Positions 1 through 9,063 of a stretch of DNA of 64,000 bases are shown one piece after another (position 1 is the first letter of the stretch; each line of letters starts with the position of its first letter). The translations under genes and the position numbers were made by a program. The stretch is from contig NZ_JAHLZY020000001.1 of assembly GCF_018967865.2 (NCBI RefSeq), forward strand, positions 930,001 to 994,000, in the 5' to 3' direction. The notes beneath the pieces were generated by a model that was given only the letters and a program-made list of their open reading frames with translations, ran no database searches and was not told the DNA's origin. Source of the DNA: Hymenobacter siberiensis. GTDB lineage: Bacteria; Bacteroidota; Bacteroidia; Cytophagales; Hymenobacteraceae.

Positions 1-1
1 C

Positions 2-235
2 ATCGACGAACTGTATAACAACCTGTTCACGCGGCCCGTTATGGCACTGTCGATGGGGTTGTACAAGTTTGTGGAAAACGGCGTTATTAACCCTGTGGTG
101 GGTGTTTTTGGCCGCGCTGTGAATGGCGGCGGCCAGCTGCTGCGCTACGTGCAGACCGGGGCCGTTGAAACCTATCTGATACTGATGGTTGTGGGTATTG
201 TGCTGATTCTGGGGCTGAATTTTGGCCGGTTCTAA
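2..235 (+). CDS. nuoL: NADH-quinone oxidoreductase subunit L, C-terminal end (partial)
   Basis: The frame is open from the window edge and encodes the last 77 residues of a membrane protein. The segment LRYVQTGAVETYL followed by a final hydrophobic helix ending NFGRF matches the C-terminus of NuoL, the antiporter-like proton-pumping subunit of respiratory complex I. The start codon and most of the protein lie outside the window. A rho-independent terminator follows within 30 bases, so this is the 3' end of a transcription unit, probably the nuo operon. Only the tail is visible, so the assignment rests on this motif and on the terminal helix. Confidence 0.8.
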   Translation: MDELYNNLFTRPVMALSMGLYKFVENGVINPVVGVFGRAVNGGGQLLRYVQTGAVETYLILMVVGIVLILGLNFGRF

Positions 236-263
236 AGCTGGAATTCGCTTGGTATTTTTTGGG

Positions 264-294
264 AAAGCCGCCTGTGAAAACAGGTGGCTTTTTC
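264..294 (+). terminator. Rho-independent terminator after nuoL
   Basis: An 11-bp stem (AAGCCGCCTGT with ACAGGTGGCTT, one G-T wobble), a short GAAA-type loop and a run of T. It closes the nuoL transcript. The remaining gap up to about 545 is AT-rich and must hold the ompA promoter, but I found no clean TAnnTTTG box. Confidence 0.85.
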
Positions 295-545
295 TGTAAT
301 AACCGGTCGGCTGGCCGGCTAAAAAATGGCCCTATTTAAGTGAATGAAACTTTTGATGGCTGGAGAAAGCCAAATATTTAGTTTGGCAAGTGCCTGATTT
401 ATAAAATATTTATGTTTTAATAATTAGGACTTGCAGGGTTAGGATAGCAACTTTTTTAGCTAAAAGTGGTATAGGACAACATCTGAAGCAACGTGGGCCG
501 ACTGGCTCGCGGCGAATGATACATCTATCTCCAAACCTAAAACTT

Positions 546-2141
546 ATGGCCTCAAAACCTAATCTCCTACGTGGCCTCGCCTTGGGAGCAGTCATGCTCG
601 GCATGGCAGCTCCGGGTGCTCAAGCCCAAACCGCCGACCGCAAAACGGCGCTGAGTGCAAACATCGGTTTGCTGCAGTACAGCGGCAACATGGGTTCCGA
701 CTTCTGGAACCGCTCCGGCAACGACCTGTCGGTGGGCGGCGGCGGCACCATCACGCGTTACCTGTCGCCATCGTTCGACGTGGCTGTGCTAGGCTACTAC
801 GAAACTTACAAGTACAGCAGTGAGCTGTACACAGGCTCCAACTTTGAGGCCCGTATCGGCATGGTGGACCTGGGTCTGAAGCTCAAGCTCAACAACGGTA
901 AGATTCTGAAAGAAGACGCCTTCATTCAGCCTTACCTGATGGGCGGCGCCGGCATGTTCCTGGCCAACAGCTCGGGCCAGGTTTCCGGTAAAGGCTTTGG
1001 GGTTACGCAGATTCGTCGGCCCGAGGTATTTGGCCTGGCCGGCCTGCGCTTTCGTCTGAGCGCTGCTGTGTATCTGGACCTGACTACCAGCCAGCACTAC
1101 CCCTTCACCGAGCGCGTAGACAACTTGAGTAGCCCCAGCGATAAGCTGTATGACCGGTTCCTGTTGCATCAGGCCGGTATTACGGTGGCACTGGGCAAGA
1201 TGCAGGACGAGGACAAAGACGGCGTTTCGGACAAGAAGGATAAGTGTCCCGGCACCCCGGCCGGCGTAGCCGTTGACCCCAATGGCTGCCCGCTCGACAA
1301 AGACGGCGACGGCATTCCCGACTACCAGGATAAGTGCCCCGACGTGAAAGGCGTGGCCGCCCTGCAGGGCTGCCCCGACCGTGACGGCGACGGCGTGACC
1401 GATGCTGACGACGCTTGCCCCGATACCCCCGGCAAAGCTGAGCTGAAAGGCTGCCCCGATTCCGACAACGACGGCGTAATCGACCAGAACGATAAGTGCC
1501 CCAACACGCCAGCTGGTGTGAGCGTGGATGCCAATGGCTGCCCGCTTGACCGTGACGGCGACGGTGTACCCGACTACCAGGACCGTTGCCCCGACCGTGC
1601 CGGCCCCGCCAGCAACAAAGGCTGCCCCGAGATTAAGGCTGAAGCCAAGAAAATCCTGAACGAAGCCACCAAGTATATCAACTTCGATTTCAACAAGGCT
1701 ACTCTTAAGGCCTCGTCGTATCCGAAGCTGGAGCAGATGGTGCAGATTATGAACGACTACCCGGACTACAGCCTCAGCATTGCCGGCCATACCGACAGCA
1801 AAGGCGCTGATAACTTCAACCTGGGCCTGAGCTACGAGCGTGCCAACGCTGCCCGTGCCTATATGCTGAGCAAAGGCATCCCGGCCGACCGTATTGAGGC
1901 TCGTGGCTACGGCGAAACCAAGCCGATTGCCGACAACGCTACGGCTGCTGGCCAGGCGCTGAACCGTCGGGTTGACTTCGACCCCTACCTCACCGGCGAA
2001 ACCAATGCCGCCGAAGTGAAGTATGGCGCGGCGCCCACCATCACGGAAATTAAGGCTGCCGGCAAGCCCGTACCGACCCGTGCTAACAAAGTAGTGCCCA
2101 AGAAAGCACCTGCTAAGAAGGCTCCGATGAAGCGCAAGTAG
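546..2141 (+). CDS. OmpA-family outer membrane protein with thrombospondin type-3 repeats
   Basis: A 531-residue envelope protein. The start at 546 is preferred over an in-frame ATG at 516 because it gives a compact signal peptide (LGAVMLGMAAPGAQA, cleavage before QTA). Residues of about 25-215 look like an eight-stranded OmpA barrel. About five Asp-rich thrombospondin type-3 repeats follow (DxDxDGxxD with paired CP motifs), which bind calcium in known relatives. The OmpA C-terminal domain, about 370-490, has the peptidoglycan-binding signature GHTDSKG...N..LS..RA and NRRVDF. The tail is Lys/Ala/Pro-rich. The likely role is linking the outer membrane to peptidoglycan. It is followed by a strong terminator. 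Confidence 0.93.
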   Translation: MASKPNLLRGLALGAVMLGMAAPGAQAQTADRKTALSANIGLLQYSGNMGSDFWNRSGNDLSVGGGGTITRYLSPSFDVAVLGYYETYKYSSELYTGSNFEARIGMVDLGLKLKLNNGKILKEDAFIQPYLMGGAGMFLANSSGQVSGKGFGVTQIRRPEVFGLAGLRFRLSAAVYLDLTTSQHYPFTERVDNLSSPSDKLYDRFLLHQAGITVALGKMQDEDKDGVSDKKDKCPGTPAGVAVDPNGCPLDKDGDGIPDYQDKCPDVKGVAALQGCPDRDGDGVTDADDACPDTPGKAELKGCPDSDNDGVIDQNDKCPNTPAGVSVDANGCPLDRDGDGVPDYQDRCPDRAGPASNKGCPEIKAEAKKILNEATKYINFDFNKATLKASSYPKLEQMVQIMNDYPDYSLSIAGHTDSKGADNFNLGLSYERANAARAYMLSKGIPADRIEARGYGETKPIADNATAAGQALNRRVDFDPYLTGETNAAEVKYGAAPTITEIKAAGKPVPTRANKVVPKKAPAKKAPMKRK

Positions 2142-2169
2142 ATTGCCCTCGTGGCAAGCGCTAACTAGA

Positions 2170-2200
2170 AAGGCCCGCTCGATGAGAGCGGGCCTTTTTT
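2170..2200 (+). terminator. Rho-independent terminator after the OmpA gene
   Basis: A perfect 10-bp stem, AGGCCCGCTC with GAGCGGGCCT, a 5-base loop and six T. It separates this gene from the convergent TonB-receptor gene, whose stop codon is 18 bases further on. A 13-base direct repeat (GTTTATATCGAAT twice) lies just after it, over the end of the receptor gene. Confidence 0.9.
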
Positions 2201-2217
2201 GTGTTTATATCGAATGT

Positions 2218-4860
2218 TTATATCGAATACGTTGCGGATAGATAATATAATCCGCCCACGCTTGGGCCGCCGAGGTAAGACACATAATACCGGTTGAGCA
2301 GGTTGCTGGCACCCAGCTTGAAGCGTAGGTTGGGCGCGGGCACGGAATAGCTGAGCTGAGCGTCGAGGGTGTGGTAGGCCGGCACGGTACCGTTCACCAG
2401 AAAAGTCTGGGAGTAGTAGTCCTGCTGCCAGCGGTAGTTGAGGCCGAAACCGAAGTTCTTGTAGGCGTTTTCGTTGCCCAGGCTCAGGTTGCAGGCCCAG
2501 CGCGGGGTGTTGAAGCCATCTTCGAGGCCGTCGCCGTTTTCGGTGCGGTCGAGGCGGGTATAGGTGGTGTTGGCCCCCACGAGGTAGCCACCGGGCAACT
2601 CGTAGCGCAGGCCCAGCGAGCCGCCATAGTTATACACCTGGCTCTGCGAGTTGGTCCAGAGGCGGTAGCGGGCCTGGGTAGGTGCCGGGCCGGTGAGGTT
2701 CGTGTTATTGAGCGCCGTGGCGATGGCGTTAAGGTCAGCATTGGCCGGCAGGGGTGCGCCGCCGCCGGAAGCTACCGGCACGTAGGCCTCTACCTGCGCA
2801 ATAAAATCGCGGTAGGAATTATAGTAAAAATCGACATCGGCCAGCAGCCGGCCGCCCGGCCCGAAAGTAGCCTTGTAGCCGGCCTCCAGCGAGCGTATGT
2901 GCTCGGGTTTGATGTAGGTGTAAGGGTTTTTCACCAGCAAGCCCTGGCTGGCGGCAATGGCCTGGGCGCGCGTCTGGCCCGGCGTGCCGTTGATGCCCGC
3001 CGTCACGGCCGCGTTGAAGCGGTCGATACTGCTGCGCAGGTAGCTGTTCTCAAACACGCCATCCGACATCACCCGCAGCCCGCCAATGCGCTTCACCTGC
3101 CCGCTGTTCACATTCGAGAAGCCCTCGAACAGGCTCGGGAATCGGTAGCCGCTCTGATAGCTGAGGCGGAAGTTCTGGCGCGGCGTGGGCGAGAGTACGG
3201 CCGTGAAGCGCGGGTTGATTTTCAGATTGAAATAGTCGTTTTTATCGGCCCGCAGCGTGGCCGTGAGGCGCAGCTTCTCGGCGAAGAACCGGCCGCCGGC
3301 CTGCACAAAACTGCCCGTTTTGGAGTAGGTCAGGTTGTCATTGAGTGGGTCTTTGCCGGGGTTGGGGTTGATGAAATAGTTGCCGTCGGGCACCACGATG
3401 TAGGTGCGGTGGTCGGCCCCGGCCAGCAGGTCGAGGGTGGCGGGCAGGTGCGCGCCGCCGCGCCGCAGGGCTTCGGCCAGGTTGGCTTGGGCCTCGGCGT
3501 GCAACAGGCTGGCCCGCACGCGCAGGGCCGCGCCCACGTCCCAGTTGTTCACGTCCTGCAGCTGGCTGAGGCGCTGGTTGAATGCCGTAGTACCGGGTTG
3601 GAGGCGGCCGGCATCGGCGGCGGCTCGGGCACTGGCCAGGGCCTGGGGCACGGGCTGGCCGCCGGCCGTGGCCGCGTTCCAGGCCGTGGCAAAGTCGCCG
3701 TACCAGGCATTGTCCGGCTTGTAGCTGCGGTCGATGTTCTCGCCCATCGAGCGCAGGTTGTAGCTGCGGCCGGTATTTTCCCGGGTGAAGTAGGCGCGGG
3801 CCTGCACCACGGGCGTGGTCAGGCTCAGAGCGTGCTGCTGCAAGCGGTAGTCCTGCAGCCGGAAGCGGTTGGAGCGCTGGTATACATTGTCGAAACCGGC
3901 TACGCGGTAGGTGTAGGCCAGCTCCGTGCCGGGCCGGAAGCGGTAGTGCAGCGCCGCGTCGGCCTTCAGGGTCTGCAGGTTGTAATCGACCAAATCCCGC
4001 TCGTCGTAGCCGGTGCGGGCCACCGAGTAGCTCTTGCCCCCCAGTGTGAGGTTGCGGCGGTCCGACGACTCGTTGCCGTAGCGGTTCACTTGGTCCTGGG
4101 CCGGGTTGCTGGCCCCAAACAGGCCGGTGGTGGCGTTGCCGTTGGGGTTGATGTCGGTCTGGTCGTGGGCCACCCAGTCGTAGCCGCGCAGAAAAGTGCC
4201 GTTCATCTTGAGCGCCAGCTTATCGGCCACCAGCACCCTGGCGTAACGCAGGCTGGTTTCGGAGAAGATTTTGGCCCCGCTATACGGGTCGCCAACGTGG
4301 TTGACGCCGGTTTTCTGCTGCACGCTCAGGCCCTCGGAGCTGAAGGGGTTTTTCGTCCGGAAGTTGGCTAGCCCGTTGATGGCGTTCAGCCCATAGAGAG
4401 CGGCGGCCGTGCCGGGCACAATCTCCACCGCCATGATATCCAAATCGCTCGGCCCCAGGATATTCCCAATCGGCCCGCCGATGTGCGGGGCCTGGTTGTC
4501 CACGCCATCCACGAGCTGGGCAAAGCGCACGTTGGTGGTGTTGGTGAAGCCCCGAGCATTTATCACCTTGAAAGCCAGGCTGGGCGTAATCACCTGCACG
4601 CCTTTGAGGTGCTCAATGGCATCGAAAAACGACGGTGCGGGCGTGAGCCGCAGCGCCCGCGCGTTGAGCTTTTCCACCGTCACCGGCGACTGCAAAAAGC
4701 CCTCCTCGACTTTGGAAGCGGATACCACTATTTCCTCCAAATCAACTTTCTGGTGGGTCGTATCGGCCGGAGCTATCTGCTGGCCCTGCGCGGCAAAAAC
4801 GGGTAGCCAGGCCGCCGCAAACAGCACCGGGTGGGGGCCAAAGAGTAAACAGGAACGCAT
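2218..4860 (-). CDS. TonB-dependent outer membrane receptor, probably ModE-regulated
   Basis: An 880-residue receptor. The ATG at 4860 starts a good signal peptide (HPVLFAAAWLPVFAAQG); the frame stays open further upstream but would run into the regulator gene. After the signal come a TonB-box-like EEIVVSASK, then a plug domain, about 45-170 (NARGF, VDGVDN, VEIVPGTAAALYG, INGLANF), and a long beta-barrel with alternating aromatic strands to the end. There is no N-terminal carboxypeptidase-like extension, so it is not SusC-type. Ten bases upstream of the start is a ModE-type operator, and the upstream co-oriented gene is a ModE-like regulator. From this I infer uptake of molybdate, tungstate or a chelate of them. 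The substrate cannot be read from the sequence. Confidence 0.9.
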   Translation of the reverse strand: MRSCLLFGPHPVLFAAAWLPVFAAQGQQIAPADTTHQKVDLEEIVVSASKVEEGFLQSPVTVEKLNARALRLTPAPSFFDAIEHLKGVQVITPSLAFKVINARGFTNTTNVRFAQLVDGVDNQAPHIGGPIGNILGPSDLDIMAVEIVPGTAAALYGLNAINGLANFRTKNPFSSEGLSVQQKTGVNHVGDPYSGAKIFSETSLRYARVLVADKLALKMNGTFLRGYDWVAHDQTDINPNGNATTGLFGASNPAQDQVNRYGNESSDRRNLTLGGKSYSVARTGYDERDLVDYNLQTLKADAALHYRFRPGTELAYTYRVAGFDNVYQRSNRFRLQDYRLQQHALSLTTPVVQARAYFTRENTGRSYNLRSMGENIDRSYKPDNAWYGDFATAWNAATAGGQPVPQALASARAAADAGRLQPGTTAFNQRLSQLQDVNNWDVGAALRVRASLLHAEAQANLAEALRRGGAHLPATLDLLAGADHRTYIVVPDGNYFINPNPGKDPLNDNLTYSKTGSFVQAGGRFFAEKLRLTATLRADKNDYFNLKINPRFTAVLSPTPRQNFRLSYQSGYRFPSLFEGFSNVNSGQVKRIGGLRVMSDGVFENSYLRSSIDRFNAAVTAGINGTPGQTRAQAIAASQGLLVKNPYTYIKPEHIRSLEAGYKATFGPGGRLLADVDFYYNSYRDFIAQVEAYVPVASGGGAPLPANADLNAIATALNNTNLTGPAPTQARYRLWTNSQSQVYNYGGSLGLRYELPGGYLVGANTTYTRLDRTENGDGLEDGFNTPRWACNLSLGNENAYKNFGFGLNYRWQQDYYSQTFLVNGTVPAYHTLDAQLSYSVPAPNLRFKLGASNLLNRYYVSYLGGPSVGGLYYLSATYSI

Positions 4861-4869
4861 AAAAACAAA

Positions 4870-4893
4870 CGTTATATCCGTAAATATATAACG
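4870..4893 (-). promoter_or_regulatory. ModE-box-like operator upstream of the TonB receptor
   Basis: Perfect inverted 8-bp arms CGTTATAT (4870-4877) and ATATAACG (4886-4893) around an 8-base spacer, 24 bp in total. The Escherichia coli ModE operator, as I remember it, has the same CGTTATAT arm, the same overall length and a near-identical right arm (ACATAACG). The site fills the 49-base gap between the ModE-like gene and the receptor start and would overlap the receptor promoter or leader. Confidence 0.75.
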
Positions 4894-4909
4894 GATTGCT
4901 GCCTGCCAA

Positions 4910-5269
4910 CTACTCGTGCAGTCGGTTTGTTTCGCGCGCCATGAATTCCTGAAAACGGGCTTGCAGGGCCTGGAACTCCACAATGGCGGCCTGGCCGGCG
5001 GCCGTCACCACTGCCCCGCCGCCTTTGGAGCCGCCGGTTTGGGTGCTCACCAGCGGGGTGGTAGCCTGCGCGTTCATGGAGCTCACCAAATCCCAGGCGC
5101 GCTTGTAGGACATGCCCATGGCCTGTGCGGCCTTCGAGATGGAGCCCAGCGCGGCAATGTGCTCCAGCAATTCCAGCCGGCCGATGCCGAGGAACCGGCC
5201 GTCGTCGGTTTCGAGCCAGAGGCGGCCGTTGAGGCGATAGGAGTGGGTGGGCCGCAGCAGGGATTTCAT
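4910..5269 (-). CDS. ModE-like winged-helix regulator, DNA-binding domain only
   Basis: A 119-residue protein matching the N-terminal DNA-binding domain of ModE: LLEHIAALGSISKAAQAMG, then SYKRAWDLVSSMN, then a Gly-rich TGGSKGGGAVVTAAGQ wing and a C-terminal helix. ModE is the molybdate-responsive repressor. The full-length protein has two C-terminal molybdate-binding (TOBE/Mop) domains, which are absent here, so how the metal is sensed, if at all, is unknown. The start at 5269 is preferred; an in-frame ATG at 5308 adds 13 unlikely residues. It lies immediately upstream of, and co-oriented with, the TonB receptor and the operator-like palindrome, which makes a self-contained regulatory unit. 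Confidence 0.88.
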   Translation of the reverse strand: MKSLLRPTHSYRLNGRLWLETDDGRFLGIGRLELLEHIAALGSISKAAQAMGMSYKRAWDLVSSMNAQATTPLVSTQTGGSKGGGAVVTAAGQAAIVEFQALQARFQEFMARETNRLHE

Positions 5270-5530
5270 CCGGCAATGATACACGCAACGGCCCCTTGCC
5301 GGAGCCATGCTACAGCAGTTGCTGCATCTGCCGGGTATTTTCCACCCCCACGGCCCCCGATGCCGTTGCTATCTTTCGGCTATACCCGTTAGCCCCGGCT
5401 TATTGCGTATTGTTACCGCCTATGAAAAAAAGCGGCACAATCTGGTTACAGGCCGCTGTGCTGATGGCGTTGGCCCGAACAAGGCAGCATTTTTCGGCTT
5501 AATGGTTTCAGATTAACCTTCCTTCTCCCA

Positions 5531-5932
5531 ATGTCAGTAATTGATAAAATAGCCTGGCTGCACCTGCGCGATGGTGCGGTGCTGAGCACCCGCAGCCACG
5601 GTAAAGACCGGTATTACTTCCCCGGCGGCAAGCGGGAGCCCGGCGAAACCGATGCCCAAACGCTGCTGCGCGAAATTGAAGAGGAGTTGACCGTGGCCCT
5701 CGACCCGGCCAGCCTGGTGCACGCCGGCACGTTTGAGGCCCCCGCCCACGGGCACCCGGCGGGCGTGCTGGTGCGCATGGCCTGCTACTACGCCGGCTAC
5801 AGCGGTACGCTGCAGCCGGCCGCCGAAATTGCGGAAGTAACGTGGCTGACTTACCGGCACCGCGCCCAGGTATCGGCCGTAGACCAGTTGATTTTTGACT
5901 GGCTGCAAGCGCAGGGGTTACTGGCCGAGTGA
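5531..5932 (+). CDS. Nudix hydrolase
   Basis: A 133-residue single-domain protein. The Nudix box reads GGKREPGETDAQTLLREIEEEL (residues about 31-52) and fits G-x5-E-x7-R-E-x2-E-E, the helix that binds magnesium and cleaves nucleoside-diphosphate-linked compounds. The N-terminal strand (KIAWLHLRDGAVLSTRSHG) and the length resemble small Nudix enzymes of the MutT type; the substrate cannot be predicted. It stands alone on the plus strand. The 220 bases before it hold no convincing gene: a 26-codon frame from 5422 lacks support. Confidence 0.88.
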   Translation: MSVIDKIAWLHLRDGAVLSTRSHGKDRYYFPGGKREPGETDAQTLLREIEEELTVALDPASLVHAGTFEAPAHGHPAGVLVRMACYYAGYSGTLQPAAEIAEVTWLTYRHRAQVSAVDQLIFDWLQAQGLLAE

Positions 5933-6034
5933 GGCAGCAGCAAGCTGAGGCGTAACCAATTCGGCATCAGGGAGTAAAAATAGAAGCCCTGCTGCGCCCC
6001 CATCCGGCCGCACGGGCTCACTTATTTCTCCGCT

Positions 6035-7375
6035 ATGATGTCAAAAAATGCGCCGCTATTGCTGGCCGGCCTGGGCCTGCTGGCCGCCTGCGCTGGACCC
6101 AGCAAACAGGAAAAGCAGGAAGCTGCCGTCAACACGCCGGCCCAAACTGTGACCACGCCCATGGCCGACTCCGTGTACCTGCCCGCGCCATACGCCACCA
6201 AATCCGTTTCCAACCGGGTGAATATTCAGCCCTGGCCGGCCGGTAAAACCCCCGTGGCCCCCGCCGGCTTCACGGTGGCGGAGTATGCCGGCCAGCTGGA
6301 TGGCCCGCGCTGGCTGTACGTGGCCCCCAACGGCGACGTGCTGGTGGCTGAAGCCAGTACCATTGCCATGAGCGTGCCCCTCAAAATAGTGGCCGCGCTG
6401 AAGCTCGACAAGTCCCGCTCATTGCGCGACCACAGCGCCAACCGCATCACCCTGCTGCGCGATACCAACCACGACGGCATTCCCGACTTGCGCACCACCT
6501 TCCTGGCCAACCTGAACCAGCCGTTTGGGATGCTGATTATGGGTAACTATTTCTACGTGGCCAACACCGATGGCGTGCTGCGCTTCCCGTACCAGCCGGG
6601 CGCTACCAAAATTACGGGCACGGGCCAGCGCATTCTGGGCCTGCCCCAAGGCGGCTACAATAACCACTGGACCCGCAACCTGCTGGCCGCGCCCGACGGC
6701 TCCAAAATCTACGTAACGGTGGGTTCGGCCAGCAACGTGCAGGAGCACGGAGCCGAGGAAGAAGTGCGCCGCGCCAACATTCTCCAGATAAATCCCGACG
6801 GCACGGGCGAAAAAGTATTTGCCAGCGGCCTGCGCAACCCCATTGGCCTGCAATGGCAGCCCGGCACCGGCAAGCTCTGGGCCGTGGTGAACGAGCGCGA
6901 CGAGCTGGGCGATGAGCTGGTGCCCGACTACTTCACCAGCATACAGGAGGGCGGCTTCTACGGCTGGCCCTACTCGTATTTCGGCCAGAATGAAGAGCCC
7001 CGCCGCAAAAACGAGCGGCCCGACCTGGTGAAAAAAGCCCTGGTGCCCGATGTAGCGCTGGGGGCGCATGTGGCGGCCCTCGGCCTCGCATTCTATGACA
7101 AGGACGCTTTCCCCGCCCGGTACCACAACGGGGCGTTCATTGGCGAGCACGGCTCTTGGAACCGCAAGCAGTATTCGGGCTATAAGGTTGTGTTCGTGCC
7201 CTTCGCCAATGGTCGGCCCGGCCAGCCGGAGGATTTTCTGACCGGTTTCCTGGCCGGTGGCGATTCGGGGGATGCCTACGGCCGGCCGGTGGGCGTGGCC
7301 ACGCTACCCGACGGCTCGTTGCTGGTGGCCGACGACGCCGGGGATAAAATCTGGCGCGTGCGTGTGGCCAAGTAG
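6035..7375 (+). CDS. Sorbosone-dehydrogenase-like (PQQ-type beta-propeller) lipoprotein
   Basis: A 446-residue protein with a lipoprotein signal (LLAGLGLLAAC, lipobox cysteine near residue 20), so probably anchored in the envelope. The rest is a six-bladed beta-propeller of the glucose/L-sorbosone dehydrogenase type: GPRWLYVAPNGDVLVAEA, TFLANLNQPFGM, LPQGGYNNHWTRN, ASGLRNPIGLQWQP, WAVVNERDELGDELVPDYF, GGFYGWPYSYFG, and a terminal PDGSLLVADDAGDKIWRV. Such proteins oxidise sugars using PQQ, but many relatives have no proven activity. Two adjacent ATG codons (6035 and 6038) can serve as start. A palindromic element lies downstream, before a convergent gene. Confidence 0.88.
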   Translation: MMSKNAPLLLAGLGLLAACAGPSKQEKQEAAVNTPAQTVTTPMADSVYLPAPYATKSVSNRVNIQPWPAGKTPVAPAGFTVAEYAGQLDGPRWLYVAPNGDVLVAEASTIAMSVPLKIVAALKLDKSRSLRDHSANRITLLRDTNHDGIPDLRTTFLANLNQPFGMLIMGNYFYVANTDGVLRFPYQPGATKITGTGQRILGLPQGGYNNHWTRNLLAAPDGSKIYVTVGSASNVQEHGAEEEVRRANILQINPDGTGEKVFASGLRNPIGLQWQPGTGKLWAVVNERDELGDELVPDYFTSIQEGGFYGWPYSYFGQNEEPRRKNERPDLVKKALVPDVALGAHVAALGLAFYDKDAFPARYHNGAFIGEHGSWNRKQYSGYKVVFVPFANGRPGQPEDFLTGFLAGGDSGDAYGRPVGVATLPDGSLLVADDAGDKIWRVRVAK

Positions 7376-7397
7376 CCCATTCAAATAGGCGCTAAAA

Positions 7398-7486
7398 AGC
7401 ACGTCATGCAGAGCGGAGCAGCTTTACTGCAATAGCATGGTTACTGTTGCAGTAAAGCTGCTTCGTTCCGCTCTGCATGACGTGCT
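7398..7486. repeat. Palindromic intergenic element (CATGAC family)
   Basis: Long inverted arms beginning AGCACGTCATGCAGAGCGGA and ending in their complement at 7486, with a short loop around 7430-7445. It sits between two convergent genes and can fold in both transcripts. It shares the outer GTCATGC...GCATGAC ends with several other elements in this window. Confidence 0.8.
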
Positions 7487-7510
7487 ATTCGGATAGGTGC
7501 CAAGTAAGCC

Positions 7511-8977
7511 TCAGTTCGCGGCGGGAAAGGGCTTTTGGTAATACAGCCGGGGCGTTTTGATAATGCCCCAATGGTACATTATTGCGGTGTTTATATCCGA
7601 GCTGCGATAGTCGGTAAGCGGTTCCCAGCTCATGAGGGGGCAGTCGGAGGGCAGCAGCACTACCGGCGCGGCCGACTGGGCCAGCGTGGCGAATTGCTGC
7701 CGCTCGCAGGTGTTGAAATCGCGGGCCCGGGGCTTGTCGGCCACCGTGAATATGGCTGCGAAAACGGCCATGGCCGCCGCGTAGCGCCGCCGGGCCACGG
7801 CTGGCAGGTGCGTAAGCAGGTAGTAGCCCGACAAGGCAAAGCAGCCAATCATGCCCAGAATAATGGGTAGAATGCTGTCGCGCCGGATAACGTTTTCCCG
7901 GTAGGCGCGGTAGCCACCCAATGGCAGCAGCAGGATGTATACCAGCGCAAACACGCCCAGCCATTGCAGCGCCCGCTGGGCTTTGGCTCCCAGTGGCGTG
8001 CGTACGGAGCGGGTTATTAGCCAGGCATTAACCAGCAGCATGATGAGCAGCAGAGGCAATCCCAGCTTGCCCGTGAGCTCATCGTAGACCCCAAAGGGCA
8101 ACCGGGCGTAGCGCTCGGGCAGGGGAATAACGGCCCACTCGTTTTCGGAATTATTCCGACCAATGTAGAGCGAATACAGGCTCAGGGCGCTGAACAGGAC
8201 AAACAAGCTGACCTTGCGCCAGGGCAGCGCCCCCACGGCCACCGTGGCCCGCCGAAACCAGCCCAGGCCACTAGCCAGCGTGGCAAAGTGCCCGCGCCAG
8301 GCCAGCAGCAGCGCCGTGGGGCACACCAGCAGCACCACGGCCGGAATAATCGGCCCGTTCAGGGCCAGTACCACCACCAGCCCCAGCAGCCCCGCATATT
8401 CCAGCGCCGACAAGCGCAACGGCGTGCCATGCAGCGCCGCCCGCAAAAACGGCAGAAAAAACAGCAACAGCAGGCTCATGGGCAGCGCATAGAAGGCCGC
8501 GTACGTCACCGACCAGTCGATGACGCCCATCTGGCCGCCGTAGCCCTCGGCCTGCAAAAGCGGGGTAATGAGGACTGCCGCCAGTAGAAACCTGCGGCAC
8601 AGCACGTTGCGGGAATTGCTGATGACCACGGCCAGCACGTACACCAGCAGCGTGTGCACGGCCAGCTTCAGCAGGGCGCCCGCCGCGTACACGCTGTCGA
8701 GGGGGCTGAGCGCGCCTTGCAGCAGCAGGGGTACGCGCCGGAAATACTCATGCAGGAGCAGGTGCGCGAAAAACCGGTTGGGGGCCGGGTAGCGCTCATG
8801 CCCCAGCAGCGCCCGCAGCCCAAACGGGTCGTGCAGCACCGTGCTGTAGGCCTTGCCCGGTAGCACAATGGCCGCGAGGTCGCCATCGAGGGGAAACTGA
8901 AAATATTGCCAGCCGGAGTACGCTAAATCGCCAATCAGAAAAAGGAGCAGGAGATAATGCCAGTTTCGCTTCAGCAT
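7511..8977 (-). CDS. Polytopic membrane protein of unknown function
   Basis: A 488-residue protein with about ten hydrophobic segments spread along its length, for example HYLLLLFLIGDLAYSG near the N-terminus, YAALLGLVVVLALNGPIIPAVVL in the middle and YAAAMAVFAAIFTVA near the end. A periplasmic loop follows the first helix (DGDLAAIVLPGKAYSTVLHDPFG) and a short soluble tail the last. The overall plan resembles polyprenol-linked glycosyltransferases or uncharacterised glucosyl-transferase membrane proteins, but I see no decisive motif. The start at 8977 is preferred over one 33 bases upstream because it sits directly before the first helix. It is not obviously part of an operon. Confidence 0.75.
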   Translation of the reverse strand: MLKRNWHYLLLLFLIGDLAYSGWQYFQFPLDGDLAAIVLPGKAYSTVLHDPFGLRALLGHERYPAPNRFFAHLLLHEYFRRVPLLLQGALSPLDSVYAAGALLKLAVHTLLVYVLAVVISNSRNVLCRRFLLAAVLITPLLQAEGYGGQMGVIDWSVTYAAFYALPMSLLLLFFLPFLRAALHGTPLRLSALEYAGLLGLVVVLALNGPIIPAVVLLVCPTALLLAWRGHFATLASGLGWFRRATVAVGALPWRKVSLFVLFSALSLYSLYIGRNNSENEWAVIPLPERYARLPFGVYDELTGKLGLPLLLIMLLVNAWLITRSVRTPLGAKAQRALQWLGVFALVYILLLPLGGYRAYRENVIRRDSILPIILGMIGCFALSGYYLLTHLPAVARRRYAAAMAVFAAIFTVADKPRARDFNTCERQQFATLAQSAAPVVLLPSDCPLMSWEPLTDYRSSDINTAIMYHWGIIKTPRLYYQKPFPAAN

Positions 8978-9063
8978 ACGGCGCAATTGGGGTAGAACGA
9001 GCCCGGCCACTGCGGCCGGGCCGGGCCAAATTTACACCAGGCCGGGCCGGCAAACCCTGGAAT

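Noticed and set aside
789..1790. 333-codon frame antisense to the OmpA gene
   Set aside because: Reads through the Asp-rich calcium repeats as Val/Gly repeats; a shadow.
2371..4371. 666-codon frame antisense to the TonB receptor
   Set aside because: A shadow of a GC-rich gene; Val/Gly/Ala-rich with no start context or domain.
5422..5502. 26-codon frame MKKSGTIWLQ... before the Nudix gene
   Set aside because: No ribosome site, no homologue recognised and too short to trust.
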